A stretch of DNA of 64,000 nucleotides, taken from positions 13,613,974 through 13,677,973 of the forward strand of contig JAOANR010000006.1 in the NCBI GenBank assembly GCA_030278955.1, written 5' to 3'. The notes below the pieces were generated by a model that was not told where the DNA came from, searched no databases, and saw only the letters and a list, made by a program, of their open reading frames with translations. Positions 11,541-22,419 of this stretch are shown here, in pieces. The stretch comes from Hygrophila difformis (lineage: Eukaryota; Streptophyta; Magnoliopsida; Lamiales; Acanthaceae). Each line of letters begins with the position of its first letter. The first letter of the stretch is position 1. Position numbers and translations under genes: made by a program.

Positions 11541-11809
11541 ATTTATCAATGCTAAAATGTGGATTGGGCCTTAGTTCTCCTATCAAAATATGATCTTCGG
11601 CCCAATATTATAAAAGACACGAATAAGAGCCCAATTTAGGTTTACAATGTGGGCCGACTCTTAAACGGAAATGATAGTATTTATCTTTTTTTTGTTATTA
11701 ATTTAATAACATTCATCTATTAATTAATGATGATTTAAATACTGGAACTCAATCAAAAAAATACTGGCATTTGAAAAGTACCGGTTGCTATTGGTGCGCG
11801 GCAGCTACC
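11541..11809. other. Intergenic DNA, no gene seen
   Basis: AT-rich sequence with no coding frame or recognised element, lying between the retroposon and the next HAL3 leader copy. Confidence 0.5.
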
Positions 11810-12582
11810 TACAGATTTCCCTCTCAGGCGGTTTTTTTGACTTTCTTCTCTTTTTCCAATTATCCACTGCAGTAAGCTTTCCTATCTTTTTGTGCAATTT
11901 TTTCTCGTTCACTTTTTATCGTCATTCTTATTCGGATCTCAAGTTATTGATTTCTTGATTCATTTGCGTCTTTTTCCCCTTTTGTCCTGTGTGGTTTCTG
12001 GTGATTTTTATTGAATTTCTGATTGAGTCTTACATGAACTGCGTGTTGTGAGATTTAAATGCATTATATGTGAAAGGAAATGGTGTATTAAGGTTTTCAA
12101 TATATAGAATCTTAAAGATTAAGTGGCCATGAAGATTGCAAGAGAGCCTTTTCCGTTTTTGATCTATATGCCATTTTATTAGGTAGCATCGGTCCACCTC
12201 AGTAGGATTTCAAGAAGAAATAAAGCTTACCCAGATATTGGGTGAAAATACATCAGAGTTCTTTTCTCCGTTTCTGACATTATTATTATGTAGTTTGACG
12301 TTTGGCCTGAGTGAAATAATGTGCATTCTTGATTAAATTAAATAGCATGACCAGTTAGTGAGATGGATGCTTCGGGTGTTGGATTAATTTTCCGAATTAT
12401 GTTTTGCTGAATAATTCTTGATAGTTGAAACTATTAAGAAAAAAGACTTTAGTTTGATGGATAACTGTAATGAGTTGTGAGTAGCGATCTATTGTTTTGC
12501 AATACTACTTGACTTATTCATTTATTGCTGTTTAATGTAAACAGTCAAAAGAATATAGCCACAAGTTCTGCACTCCAAGCAC
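11810..12582 (+). pseudogene. HAL3-like copy 4, 5' portion up to the hAT insertion
   Basis: The 5' UTR (CTCAGGCGGTTTTTTTG at about 11824), leader intron and start of exon 1 match the other HAL3 units. The exon is cut at 12582 by a hAT element; the last 8 bases, CCAAGCAC (12575-12582), form the target duplication. The presumed start codon reads AAG instead of ATG in the sequence CAAAAGAATATAGCC. The remainder of this gene copy is found inverted at 15590-16526. Confidence 0.75.
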
Positions 12583-15500
12583 TAGGGGTGGGCAAAAAAA
12601 TCGAACCGAACCGTTGAACCGCTGATCCAAATCGAATCCGAATCGAATTTTCAATTAACCGGGGCATACGGTTCGAATACAAATACCCCAGCATAGGTAT
12701 TTGTTCGGTTCAGTTCGGTTACAGTTTTTAGGATTTTTTTACCCCGGTTAACCGAACCGAACCGTATATTATAATTAAATTAAATTTTAAAATATTTTAC
12801 ATATATTATTATTTTCAAAAGCAAAATTCACCTTAACCCTAATTCAAAATTCCGCGTCTTTCACCCCCTTTCAGTTCATTCTTGCGTCGTTTGCCCGTTT
12901 CCCCCTCCCCTCGTCTTCACGACTTCACCTTCATTTTCCATGCCGAGCACATTGCCTTTCCTTCCTTGCAAACTATCCAGGAACCGGCGAGGCGAGGCAT
13001 CGACGGCGCCGCTCAACCCCTCCGGCCTCACTCCTCAACCCTTCCGGCGCTGCTCATTGCTCAACAGTGCCGCTCAACCCCTCAAGCCTTCCTGATTTGG
13101 TGAGCTCTATTTTTATTTTCGTCAAGCTTTCCTTCCGTCAACACCTCCGGCATTAGCAATGTTGATGGTTTCAAAGTCTGAACCACCAAATGCTTGCATC
13201 GAAGCTGGTTTCTTAATTCCCACTACTTCATCCACTATTTTTAATTTTCATATTTGTATGGTTACATTGTAGATGTAAATGTGTTTTTAGTATGCTTTTG
13301 AAGTTTTCGATTATTATTGTTATGAACTTACTATACATTTTAACACTTGGTGTTGATTATATTACTTCTCACTGTATTAACAGCAATAAAATGTGCAGTT
13401 ATGAAGTGTTATTATTGTTTTTAACACTTCTAAAAAACTCTTTGAAATCGAAGCTTGATTTCAAAATTTTTTATTGAATGACCTCAAAGTTGAGTTAGAG
13501 CAGACCATTATTATTATGCTCATGTTCTGTGTTTTCTGTTTTTGTACTTATTCACTACTGAAGTTATCATATGCTCATGTTCTCTAATTTGTTGATAAAC
13601 CTTTCATTGTATTTGTATTGAAAAACAAATGGACAGGGTCAGCTTTCTTGCAGCATAGGCATGCTTGTTGTTAATGCTTTCAAATTGTAGGCTACCCTTA
13701 TTTTGTATTATTGGCTCCCATTATTTTACTTTCATTCATATTGTGTTCTCTTGTTTAAATATAGGTTTATGGATTCAATGGATTCGAAAACTAGTGGTGG
13801 TGCCGTAGAAGTAGAATCATCCCAACCATTAGAAGTAGAACCACAATCAGAGTCACATGAGCCAAATTCAAAAGTGGCAGAAAAGGTTGAAATTGAAATG
13901 CCTGAGGTTGCTGCTCTTGAGAATAAGGCGCCCAAACCTCGATCAATTGCGTGGGATCATTTTACGAAAAATGAAGCCGGGGATAAAGCCAAATGCAAGC
14001 ATTGCGGAAACTCGATAACCTGTAAGGGTAAGCAAGGTTCAAGTACTAGTGCTATGATGAACCATTTGAAAAGATGCAGAGCAAAGTTGGATGAGGTTGA
14101 TGATGAAGAAAGAAAGGGCAAGAAGCTTAAACAGGTAACAATGCATAATCAAGCTAGAAGGGGAAGCGAATCCACTGTTATTAATTCTTATTTGCATTTT
14201 GATCAACAGCAATGTCGCAAAGCACTTGAAAAATGGATTGTTTTTGATGAGATGCCATTTAGAATTATGGAATCTGAAGGACTTCGTGAATTCTTAAGTG
14301 TGCTTCAGCCTAGACTTGGAATTCCATCAAGGAAAACATTAGTTAGAGATTCTATCAAGATGTTTGAGTATGAAAAGTCAAAGTTGGAGGGCTTTCTGAA
14401 AAAACATAAGGGTAGTATTTGCCTCACGACCGACATTTGGACATCATGCCAAAATCTCAGTTATATGTCTTTAACAGCTCATTTCATTGATTATAATTGA
14501 TATTTGCACAAGAAAATTATAAACTTTTTCCCAATTGTTAGTCACACTGGCTTTGCAATTGGAAAAAAAGTTGAAGATTGTTTGGTATCATGGAAAATCA
14601 AGAATGTTTTCACTATCACGGTTGATAATTCTAGTGCTAATGATGTTGGTTTGCGATATCTGAAAGATAGGTTGAAAAAATGGGGAGGGACGGTGTTAGA
14701 TGGAAAATATTTGCACATAAGGTGTGGGGCACATATCCTTAATCTTATTATTAAGGATGGTTTGAAAGAAGTGAAGGGTTCAGTTGATCGAATTCGTTCT
14801 GCAATTCTTTATGTGAGGTCATCATCGAATCGAACACAAGCATCCAAGAAGTTGATGGAGAAAGCACGATTGAGCACAAATATTGTTGTTTCACTTGATG
14901 TTGATACAGGATGGAATTCAACTTTCAATATGTTGAATTCCGCTGTAAGAGTAAAGGATGCATTTGACTTATTGGAATGTGAAGATGAGAAGTATGTGGA
15001 AGAATTGAGGAAAAGTGGCAAGATGCCACCAACTGAAGAGAACTGGACATATGTGGGTGGATTGCTCCCCTTTTTGAAGTGTTTTCATGACACGACAGTT
15101 AAAATTTCAGGTTCCAACTTCCCAACCTTTTCTTTTATATGTATTCTGCCTTCCTTTTCGCTTTGACTTATTTTTTGAAGTGTTTATCATGTTGCAATTG
15201 TTGAATATTCAGGTTCCAAGTATGTGACAGGAAATTTATACATGAAAGAAAATTTTCGTGTTGCGTACAACATCCAATCAATGAGTGGGCATAAAGATGT
15301 AATGGTTTCATCTATGGTTTCCAAGATGTCTGAAAAGTTTTTCAAGTATTGGGGGGATTGGAAGAATGTCAATGCAATGATCTATATTGCAACCATTCTT
15401 GATCCACGTCACAAAATGCGTTGGATAACCTTTATGATGAATTGTGTGTATAAAGAATTTGAAGCAAATGAGTTGCTTGAGATGATTGATGATGTTTTAA

Positions 15501-15590
15501 GAATGATGTTTGAAGAATACAATACCACACCACCGTCCAATGCTACAATGGATTCGTCATCTTCTCAGCTTCAGTCTACTATTTTAAGCA
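12583..15590 (+). mobile_element. hAT transposon, left end and most of transposase gene
   Basis: The left terminus TAGGGGTGGGCA (12583) follows the CCAAGCAC duplication. The first 190 bp are rich in CGAACCG/GGTTAACCG subterminal motifs, as in the MITE at 1103. A pyrimidine-rich leader (12840-13090) and a probable leader intron ending TATAG at 13764 precede the transposase. The element does not reach its right terminus here: homology switches to HAL3 3'-flank sequence at about 15590. The matching right end (TAAGGATGGGCA, read from 16527 on the other strand) lies past an inverted HAL3 segment. Confidence 0.85.
13769..15590 (+). pseudogene. hAT transposase, BED zinc-finger type, broken
   Basis: The start is the ATG after the TATAG acceptor (MDSMDSKTSGG). 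An acidic N-terminus is followed by a BED finger (AWDHFTKNE, CKHCGN, MNHLKRC). The catalytic-fold region begins ICLTTDIWTS and continues to TVDNSSANDVG, RCGAHILNLIIKDGL, DTGWNSTFNML and ATILDPRHKM. One TGA at about 14498 replaces the Trp expected in DYNWYLHKK; the frame is otherwise open to a GT-AG intron at 15111-15212, which joins ISG to SKYVTGNLYMK. The gene loses its 3' part at about 15590, so the hATC dimerisation domain is missing, and the frame continues about 40 codons into HAL3-derived DNA. Inactive by truncation. Confidence 0.88.
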
Positions 15591-16526
15591 GGTTCACCAA
15601 ATGTAAAGTTGACCGACGAACACTATTTGTTCATGAAGCAATTACTGCTCAATGCTGCTCAACTTCTATTTGCCCCTATGGACTTCAAACCACGCACTAT
15701 ACGGATTATACATTTATTCTGTGACATGAAGCCAGTCTCGTCGTGCTTGCATATATTGGATCATCTATTAACTCCAAAAAATATTGCGCTGTAGATATGA
15801 ACCTATGAAAGAGGATTAAACATGTCAACAGTACCGTCTGCTTTCGCCGGTGGGAATGGGATAGTGGTAATCACTCCAAAAAGCTCCAGCACCTGAGTTG
15901 GTGATCAGTTATAGAGTTTTCCCACATTAAAGGGTTCGTGGATGGTAAGACATACACCGGTTTCTTGTTTTTGTAGTCCCATTGCCGGACAATGAACGTC
16001 AGCAAGTTATCGCACAATCCACCAGCAATCTACTTAGAGAAACAGAGAATCCCCATCAAAAATTCAATGGCATCTAACACACCCCAAAATAAATGTACAG
16101 AAGGTTCGATATTCACATAATAATAATATATCAAGTCCTCTTTGAAAACTACAAACAACGAACAAAGGAAAACGAAAAGATTGAAACATCAAATAGCACA
16201 AAGAATTTATACCTTTGCAAGTGTGTTTTCAGACAAAGGTGCAATGACCAAAAAATCAGCCCACTTTTGTAGCTCATCGCCCAACGAGTATGCAATGTCT
16301 GTTTTCCAATATGTCCACACTTGCTCATTTGTATAAAGCTCTACATTATGGGGAAGAGCAATTCTGTTTATGAAATTGAGAGCTGTGTTGGTGGCTATAG
16401 CTGTTACATCAGCCCATTGAGAAATCTCATAGCAAAGGAAGTGGAAACTTTTCGCAGTAATACATCCGGTTGCTGCAAGCAGAATCCGAGGTTTTCATGT
16501 GCATTCTTGGTTTGGCTCGTGCTTGG
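15590..16526 (-). pseudogene. HAL3-like copy 4, remaining portion, inverted
   Basis: Minus-strand reading from 16526 gives the HAL3 exon immediately to the right of the hAT target site (TSD CCAAGCAC, then GAGCCAAACC). It continues with KPRILLAATGC after a frameshift, ALNFINRIALPHN, DELQKWADFLVIAP, a GT donor after LAK (about 16211), and exon 2 from about 16028 with RQWDYKNKKPVYV, then the 3' flank. Unlike copies 2 and 5, it keeps Trp in RQWDY. A 1-bp loss at about 15893 shifts the frame after ITDHQL. The Cys flap is absent. Its orientation is opposite to its own 5' part at 11810-12582. Confidence 0.8.
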
Positions 16527-17511
16527 TAAGGATGGGCACGATTCGAATAACCGGGATTTTTCAGGTATTTGCTAACCGAACCGAACCGGGCAAATATTCA
16601 AAAACATTAACCGAAATTGAACCGAACAACTTCAGTTAACCGAGAAAAATCACGATATTCGCGGGTTACTCGAACCGAGCCATTCTATGAAAAATTTGCT
16701 CACCGAATAACCGAAATGGCAGTTAACAAAAAATATAATATCCTATTTGCGAATAATATAAACCAAACCGTACCGAACCGTATCGAATCTTAAAATTTCC
16801 AACACAATTTTAGAACATAATATCCAAAGTCAAATGCCATTGATAAATATCTGCAACCAAAACAAAATATAACAGCAGCCATGATCTACTAGATCCAACA
16901 AAATAATTGTCTCAAACCAAACAAAACAACAACCATCTTATTTCATTCTTGTCTAAAACAAAACAATAACATCTGCAAAATCCAACAAAAAGATATACCC
17001 ATGAACACATCTAAACAAAATAAACACATCTCAGCAGCCAAAAATAATTATAATAAACCAATGGCAATATACTAGACAAAAACTATAATGGACAAGTTGT
17101 AAAAAAAGAATCTGTACAAGCAGATTTTTCAAATGTCATAATGGACATTGGACAGGATCCCAGTTAGCAAATGTGCCACGGCTCATAAGAGTATTATTAA
17201 GGATTAACCTGGCAAAGTGACCTTCTAAGCACGAATTCAGCATCTCCATTACCAACACTATCCGAACCTCCAAATTTCAAGAAAACGGCCTGAAACATTA
17301 TCGAGGACAGAAAATTTAAACTTCAGATTACACAGACACATGATCAAATAATCCATATGGAGACATATGGAGTGGATTGTGGATGAAACAGCAAGATTAA
17401 AATAACCTTACATAGGTTACCAGAATAATAAATTTCAATAATAGAAGATATATATGGAGGAAGTCTAGTCATCAATAAACCATATCCAGCAATGACAAAT
17501 TGTTTATTTAT
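16527..17511 (-). mobile_element. Right end of the 12583 hAT element, inverted
   Basis: It starts TAAGGATGGGCACG at 16527, directly abutting GTGCTTGG, the reverse complement of the CCAAGCAC duplication. Ten of 12 terminal bases match the left TIR. Subterminal CCGAACCG motifs continue to about 16790. The rest is AT-rich, like an element 3' UTR, with no hATC coding motif found on the minus strand. The boundary with the next element is the LTR at 17512; the true inner edge of hAT sequence is unknown. Confidence 0.7.
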
Positions 17512-20201
17512 TGTAACACCCCGGATTTGATAACCCAGGCCGAGGTGTCACCGCCGCATCCCCCTAGCAAGACACGGATTCCCGAGTCCGCTAAGGGGGT
17601 GCAAGACTTATGGGTATGCAAAGTTTTAAAAACATTCAACAATGAATCTGGAATTTATTAATACTTCAATCAAAGTACGATAGTAAAAATCATCATGCAT
17701 GGATAAGGTAAATGCAACGAAAAGTAATCACGGCCAACACGGCCAAAACATCGGGTTTAACAGACCCGGTAAAAACAGTAGTATGATGCAATAAATAAAA
17801 ATGTTCACAAATATATCTCCCCAAATGCGCGTGCATGCGTCACTCGACATACTCTGAAAAAAAAAGAAGAAATGACAACGGTTGTCAGTATAAAGATATA
17901 CTGAGTAAGTTAATCCCTAACTAACAAATAAAAGGGGTTAAATGTGTTTAAACTAAAGATTTCGCTTACCATACGTAAATTTAAAATACATAATTTATTT
18001 GCAGCGGAAAAACATGATTAAATGACTTAATTGTAAAAGCGTAATTTAAAGCATAATTTAAGATGCATAATTTTAAATACATAATTAAAAAGCATGATAA
18101 ATACGATTTAAGCATAATGGAACACTCACACAAGTCTTTTACATTCTATCCCGTAGACTAAGAAGAGGACACCATACCGGGAGATCACTAACGAGGCAGT
18201 CTCAAAAAGATAGTAGGACCACTAACGAGGCAATCCAAAAATACAGCGCGCGAGATCACTAACGAGGCAATCTCAGATAGTAGGGAGACCACTAACGAGG
18301 CAGTCTCAAAGATAATGATAGCATGAAGATCGGCTCAGCCTAGTGAACGGGATTTTTCGAAAGTTCGTATTTCAATGTTATCAAATGATCGATATCGTGT
18401 TTTCATAGTTCGAGTTTTCTCAAGTTCGAAAAATCCTATTCGAGGCAGTTTACGCCTTTCTTAATTAAAAATTCGTCTTTACACCAAAAATTCTGAAATT
18501 TTTACAGTAGTTCAAAAACACACACACGAACAACTTTCATGATTTAAGTTTTTGGAAATAAGGTTCCGAAGTGGGTCGAATTTTGAGTTCTTTGCAAAGA
18601 ATGATTTCTGTCTTAAAAACTGGTTTCGTCACAGGTTCGTGCAACGCCGATTAAAAATTCATTTCAAAACCAATTGATGCGAAATTTTTACAGTAACTAC
18701 AAAACACGTTAAGGAACAACTTTCATGTTTTAAGAATTTGGAAATAATGAATTCTTGGTACTCAAAAATCGACCACAACTCACTGCATACTCGCGGGCTC
18801 CGAATAAGTTTTAAAACAGTTCTGAAAATTCGACCGTTTGACATATCAAATGAACACCAAAATCCGTGAAATTTTATATGCATAATCTAGACACAATTAT
18901 CTACAATTTTTGTTTAGGAATGAAAAGTTAAATCATTTTAAAAATGGGTGATGAACATGCATCAAGTCGAGTAAGGAAAACTGTCACAGTTTAAAAATGT
19001 TTGGGATGTCACAGAGAGTTTACGGCGTGATTTGGGATAGCAAATCTTAATGTCAACGCCTGAAATTTGGACACAAGATAGATAAAGATGTTAGGAACAA
19101 CTTTTATGTTGAAAAGTTTTCGGTTTGAATTCCCGAAGGTGGAGTTTTAGGCGAGTCTTTGAAATTCGACGAAAATAGGGTTTTTGAAAACCGATTTTTG
19201 TTACAAGCTTATATCTCGAGTTTTAAACAACAAACAACCACGAAAATTTGTGAGTAAGGTTTTAACTTACCTAGAATGAGGATAGGGTCGCTGGAAAGGG
19301 TTTCCGGGGGTCCTAGGGTCGCGACGAACGGCCAACTTCTCCGATCGCTTTTCGTTCGTCCCCCGATGTGATATCGTAGCAAAGGAACAGATGTTAGATT
19401 TCGAGTTTTCAAGGTTTATGGACAAACTAAACACTATACCATGACTTACCAAAGGTCTAGGAAGCAGAGGCTTCGTCCCGTTTGCCTCGTCGTCGCCGGA
19501 ATGTTCGTCGGAAAGTGGATTCGGAGAGCTTTTGGCTTGGAGAGGAAGAATCAAGGGTGGCTAGGGTTTGTTTTCTGGAAAATATGGGGAAGGGGCGGCC
19601 ACACAGGCCCTATAACCTTCCCCCACTGCCTTGATCCGTTTCCCCTTGATAGGGGTCGGATTTTTGGCAAGAAAATCACCATGGAAGGAAAGTTTACACC
19701 TCCTGCACCTCTGGCGCGCTGGTGACGCGTACATAGGCCTTTGTCCGCGCGGAGTGCGCGCGAACCATCCAGGGACGCGACTCCCTTGGGCCGCGCGGGG
19801 TGCGCGCCGCCCGAACCGGCCGGTTCGGGCGGTTCGTGTGGTCCGTCGGTCCTTTTCTTCCCTTCCTCAATCGGGTTTCTATCCTTCGCGCTCTTGGTCC
19901 GACTTTTCGGGTCATTCTCGACTCGAAATTCTCGTGTGGGTTTATTTACGAATTTGATCTAACTCCCGTATGATAATTCGTCTACTTAAACTCGTCCCGT
20001 CCTTCCTTAATGATTTTACTGAAGTTGTGTTTTGTTTTCTTCGGGTTTAACGATGGGATGCTTTCGGTTATGTTTTTATTTTGTGATTTATTTTATGAGT
20101 GCACTTAGAAATTAGTTCCAAGCTGCCTACGTACCCTGTGAAGGGATCAAGTCATGACGTAGTTCAAAACAATTTGAATTTATTTTTCCTCGGGTGTTAC
20201 A
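17512..20201 (-). mobile_element. Long LTR (2.69 kb) of a Ty3/Gypsy chromovirus
   Basis: Bounded by TGTAACACCCCGG at 17512 and CGGGTGTTACA ending at 20201, an inverted pair. On the minus strand it is preceded by an AAGGGGGGGGAT polypurine tract and by a pol C-terminus, so this is the 3' LTR. It holds a perfect 8-bp hairpin at 17885-17904 (loop AAGA), a 4-unit repeat at 18181-18310, two GTAAGT splice-donor-like sites (19270-19265 and 19449-19444, minus), and GC-rich DNA at 19740-19860. The long LTR and the chromodomain suggest a Tekay/Del-like chromovirus (inference). Confidence 0.82.
18181..18310. repeat. Four-unit tandem repeat inside the LTR
   Basis: Four units of about 35-40 bp, each containing CACTAACGAGGCA followed by a GTCTCA-like segment. 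Confidence 0.7.
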
Positions 20202-20540
20202 TCCCCCCCCTTAAAAATACAGTTATGTCCCCATAACTGTGGTCGGGTCGTCTTGGAAGAGGGTAGGGTAACGTTGTCTCATGTCGGCTTCCAATTCCCA
20301 GGTCGCCGTTTCCGTCTTGTGGTTAGGCCACAGGACCTTGACCATCTTTACAAATTTATTTCTTGTCACCCTCTCCTTGTAGTTGAGTATTTGCACCGGG
20401 GTTTCTTCATAAGTCAAGTCATCACCCAATCCGATTACGTCCGGTCGGAGTACATGCGACGTGTCGGGCACGTGCTTCTTCAGTTGGGAGTCGTGGAACT
20501 CGTCATGGATACGAGCAAACTGTGGTGGGGACGTTAGTTA
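20202..20540 (-). pseudogene. Gypsy pol C-terminus with chromodomain-like segment
   Basis: The minus-strand frame from about 20535 to 20223 reads HDEFHDSQLKKHV, then DDLTYEETPVQIL, then KMVKVLWPNH and TATWELEADMRQRYP, ending in a stop at 20223. This is the integrase C-terminus/chromodomain stretch of plant chromoviruses, with the expected spacing to PPT and LTR. Everything upstream (gag to integrase core) is missing. Between the stop and the PPT lies a perfect 9-bp hairpin with loop TCCC (20219-20240). Confidence 0.85.
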
Positions 20541-21250
20541 ATAAGCGGTTTCCTATTTCCTACGGAATTCCTTATGGTCCCTATGTATTTACGTCCCGAG
20601 GGCTCCTTGTAGTCCTGCGAAAGGAGGATGTGAGACAATTCTGCTGTCCTTGCCAGGAATAATGCCAGGTGATGCCCCATGTCGTTGTATTTCACTATCA
20701 ATGTATGCCCGGCTTCAATGAGGAGCGTATAGCAAAAGAGATTAAGCAAAGTAGGAAAAATAAAACTCCCTCCGGGTCCCGCGCGGTAATGTGCCACAGC
20801 GCGCGGGGAGCGCGCGACTCCACCTGTTCGAAGAAATGGGGCTCGCGCTCCGCGCGAGCCACTTCCCCCATTTCCCATTCGAGAACACACCCCCAATTCT
20901 CTCTAATCCGGCGAGTTACCCTCCTGTTCGCTTGATTTACATGGAAGCTTTTTAACAGAAGGGTGGATTAAACATGGTGATCTATTAATCCATTGAATCT
21001 GCAACTGTGCACCAGGCATCCCAATTATTATCAATATCTTGCATTTCTTTTATCTTTTACCTTCAAGAGTCACTTAATTCAAAATCGAAAGAATATAAAT
21101 AATTACAATCTAGCTGGCTTCTTGTGGGTAAATAAATACATCAGTTGTATAGGTACTTGTCATAGTTTCATTTGAAACAAACGAGCAGATCAGAATCTCT
21201 CTTTTTATGTTAATGTCATCTGTTAGTGGACTCTCAGGAAAAGAATTGAC
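20541..21250. other. Unassigned sequence, no gene supported
   Basis: Homology to Gypsy pol stops at about 20540. A GC-rich patch at 20775-20870 contains CGCGCG motifs with inverted character (GCTCGCGCTCCGCGCGAGCC). Positions 20945-21250 are AT-rich and featureless. I could not assign an element or gene. Confidence 0.4.
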
Positions 21251-21530
21251 TGTATGCTCTACTTTTTTTTTAGAACAACTTTGTTTATTGCTATTAGAAA
21301 TGAAAGTACCAACAACAATCCAAAATAAAGAGTCCTGCAGCTCCACAACACCTCTACTACAACCTGCTACTACACACAACTCCTAACCATTACTGCAAAA
21401 CAATTCCTAAACACCAAAGCATCGGCTTGCACACCATACAACAACAAAATCTCATAATTTTCAGAAGCTAATGAAAACAGAAAGCAGGAAACTCAGTGAC
21501 AATTCCTACTACAACTTGTATGCTCTACTT
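21251..21530 (-). mobile_element. 5'-truncated retroposon with 14-bp TSD
   Basis: The duplication tgtatgctctactt occurs at 21251-21264 and 21517-21530. The 252-bp insert between has a T-run at its left edge (21262-21271), that is, a poly(A) tail on the minus strand, preceded on that strand by AATAAACAAAGTTGTTC, a likely polyadenylation context. Length, tail and duplication fit L1-type target-primed insertion of a LINE 3' end or of a transcript 3' UTR. Which transcript is unknown. Confidence 0.75.
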
Positions 21531-21923
21531 ATTAGTTCACTTTATTTTTCTTTTGTATATATATAAAGAATATATATAGATATATATATATATATGCATA
21601 TATATTTCCCCTCCGGAAAGAAAGTATGTATCTAGCCTAGAGGAGAAATTAGGGGTTTCCCATCTGTTACTTGTCGCGTATGCGCTCAAAACAAAGGCAA
21701 TATTTGAATTGGATCAAGCTAGAATGCGGAAGGCAATATCAATTTATTCCTATTCAAATAACCCAGAACTTACAGCATACAAAACATCCCACTCAATTAT
21801 TTCAAACAAACGAACAGATCCAAAGTTAAGAACACATAAAGACTGTAATTTCAAAGAAACGAAAACAACGACAATGAATATATATAAATCTGACCTCCAA
21901 ATACAAAAACTAGATAAATAAAA

Positions 21924-22235
21924 TCACTTACGGGGGGTGGTGAAGAAAACCCATCCATTGGTGTAATCTAAGTCTGTTTCCGATGCCCCAACCCAATTTT
22001 CCAGATGGAAGACTCTCGGTTCTCTTCCTCGTGTGCAGATATGCTTTTCTTCCCAATTCACAGGTGTAGGGTATGCGTTCTTTCTCAATTCACATATGTA
22101 GGGTTCTAATTTAACCTTACCTTGCAGAGAAGCTTTATACATGGTAGGAGATCGTATCGTCGCGCGAATCCCTTGATCTTCCTCCATTTTCGTGGGTTTT
22201 TTAATGGATTTTTTGGGATATCTCTGGAATTTCAC
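21924..22235 (-). pseudogene. Isolated first exon of an unrecognised gene
   Basis: An open minus-strand frame with a plausible start at MEEDQGIRATIRSP (the next Met is 17 codons from the frame start). It runs through WEEKHICTRGREPRVFHLEN and ends NGWVFFTTP, directly before GTAAGTGA, a near-consensus splice donor at about 21935. Its length and splice site look like a genuine 5' exon, but no matching downstream exon was found to its left. No family was recognised. It could be a gene fragment captured by a transposon or left by duplication; the next 180 bp upstream are GC-richer, as a promoter/5' UTR would be. Confidence 0.4.
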
Positions 22236-22419
22236 AACTTAAACGCAAACCCGGAACGTTGAACGCTGGATTCTCGAGCGTTGTGACGATTAGCGAGTGG
22301 GAGCGGTGCGTTTCCCTTCTATTTCGGAAAACAAACGGAAGATAAGCGGCGGGGGAGAGAGGACGCTGAGAATCAGCGTTGGATGGGCCTAAACGCTGTT
22401 TCCAAACAGGGCCTGAAAT

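Noticed and set aside
12882..13103. 73-codon frame upstream of the hAT transposase
   Set aside because: It lies in the pyrimidine-rich leader of the hAT element, before the leader-intron acceptor; no homologue recognised.
15591..15724. C-terminal extension of the hAT transposase frame
   Set aside because: It translates HAL3 3'-flank DNA brought next to the transposase by the inversion; not part of the transposase.
19631..19957. Arg/Pro-rich frames near the end of the 17512 LTR
   Set aside because: Caused by a GC-rich LTR patch; both strands are open and no domain is visible.
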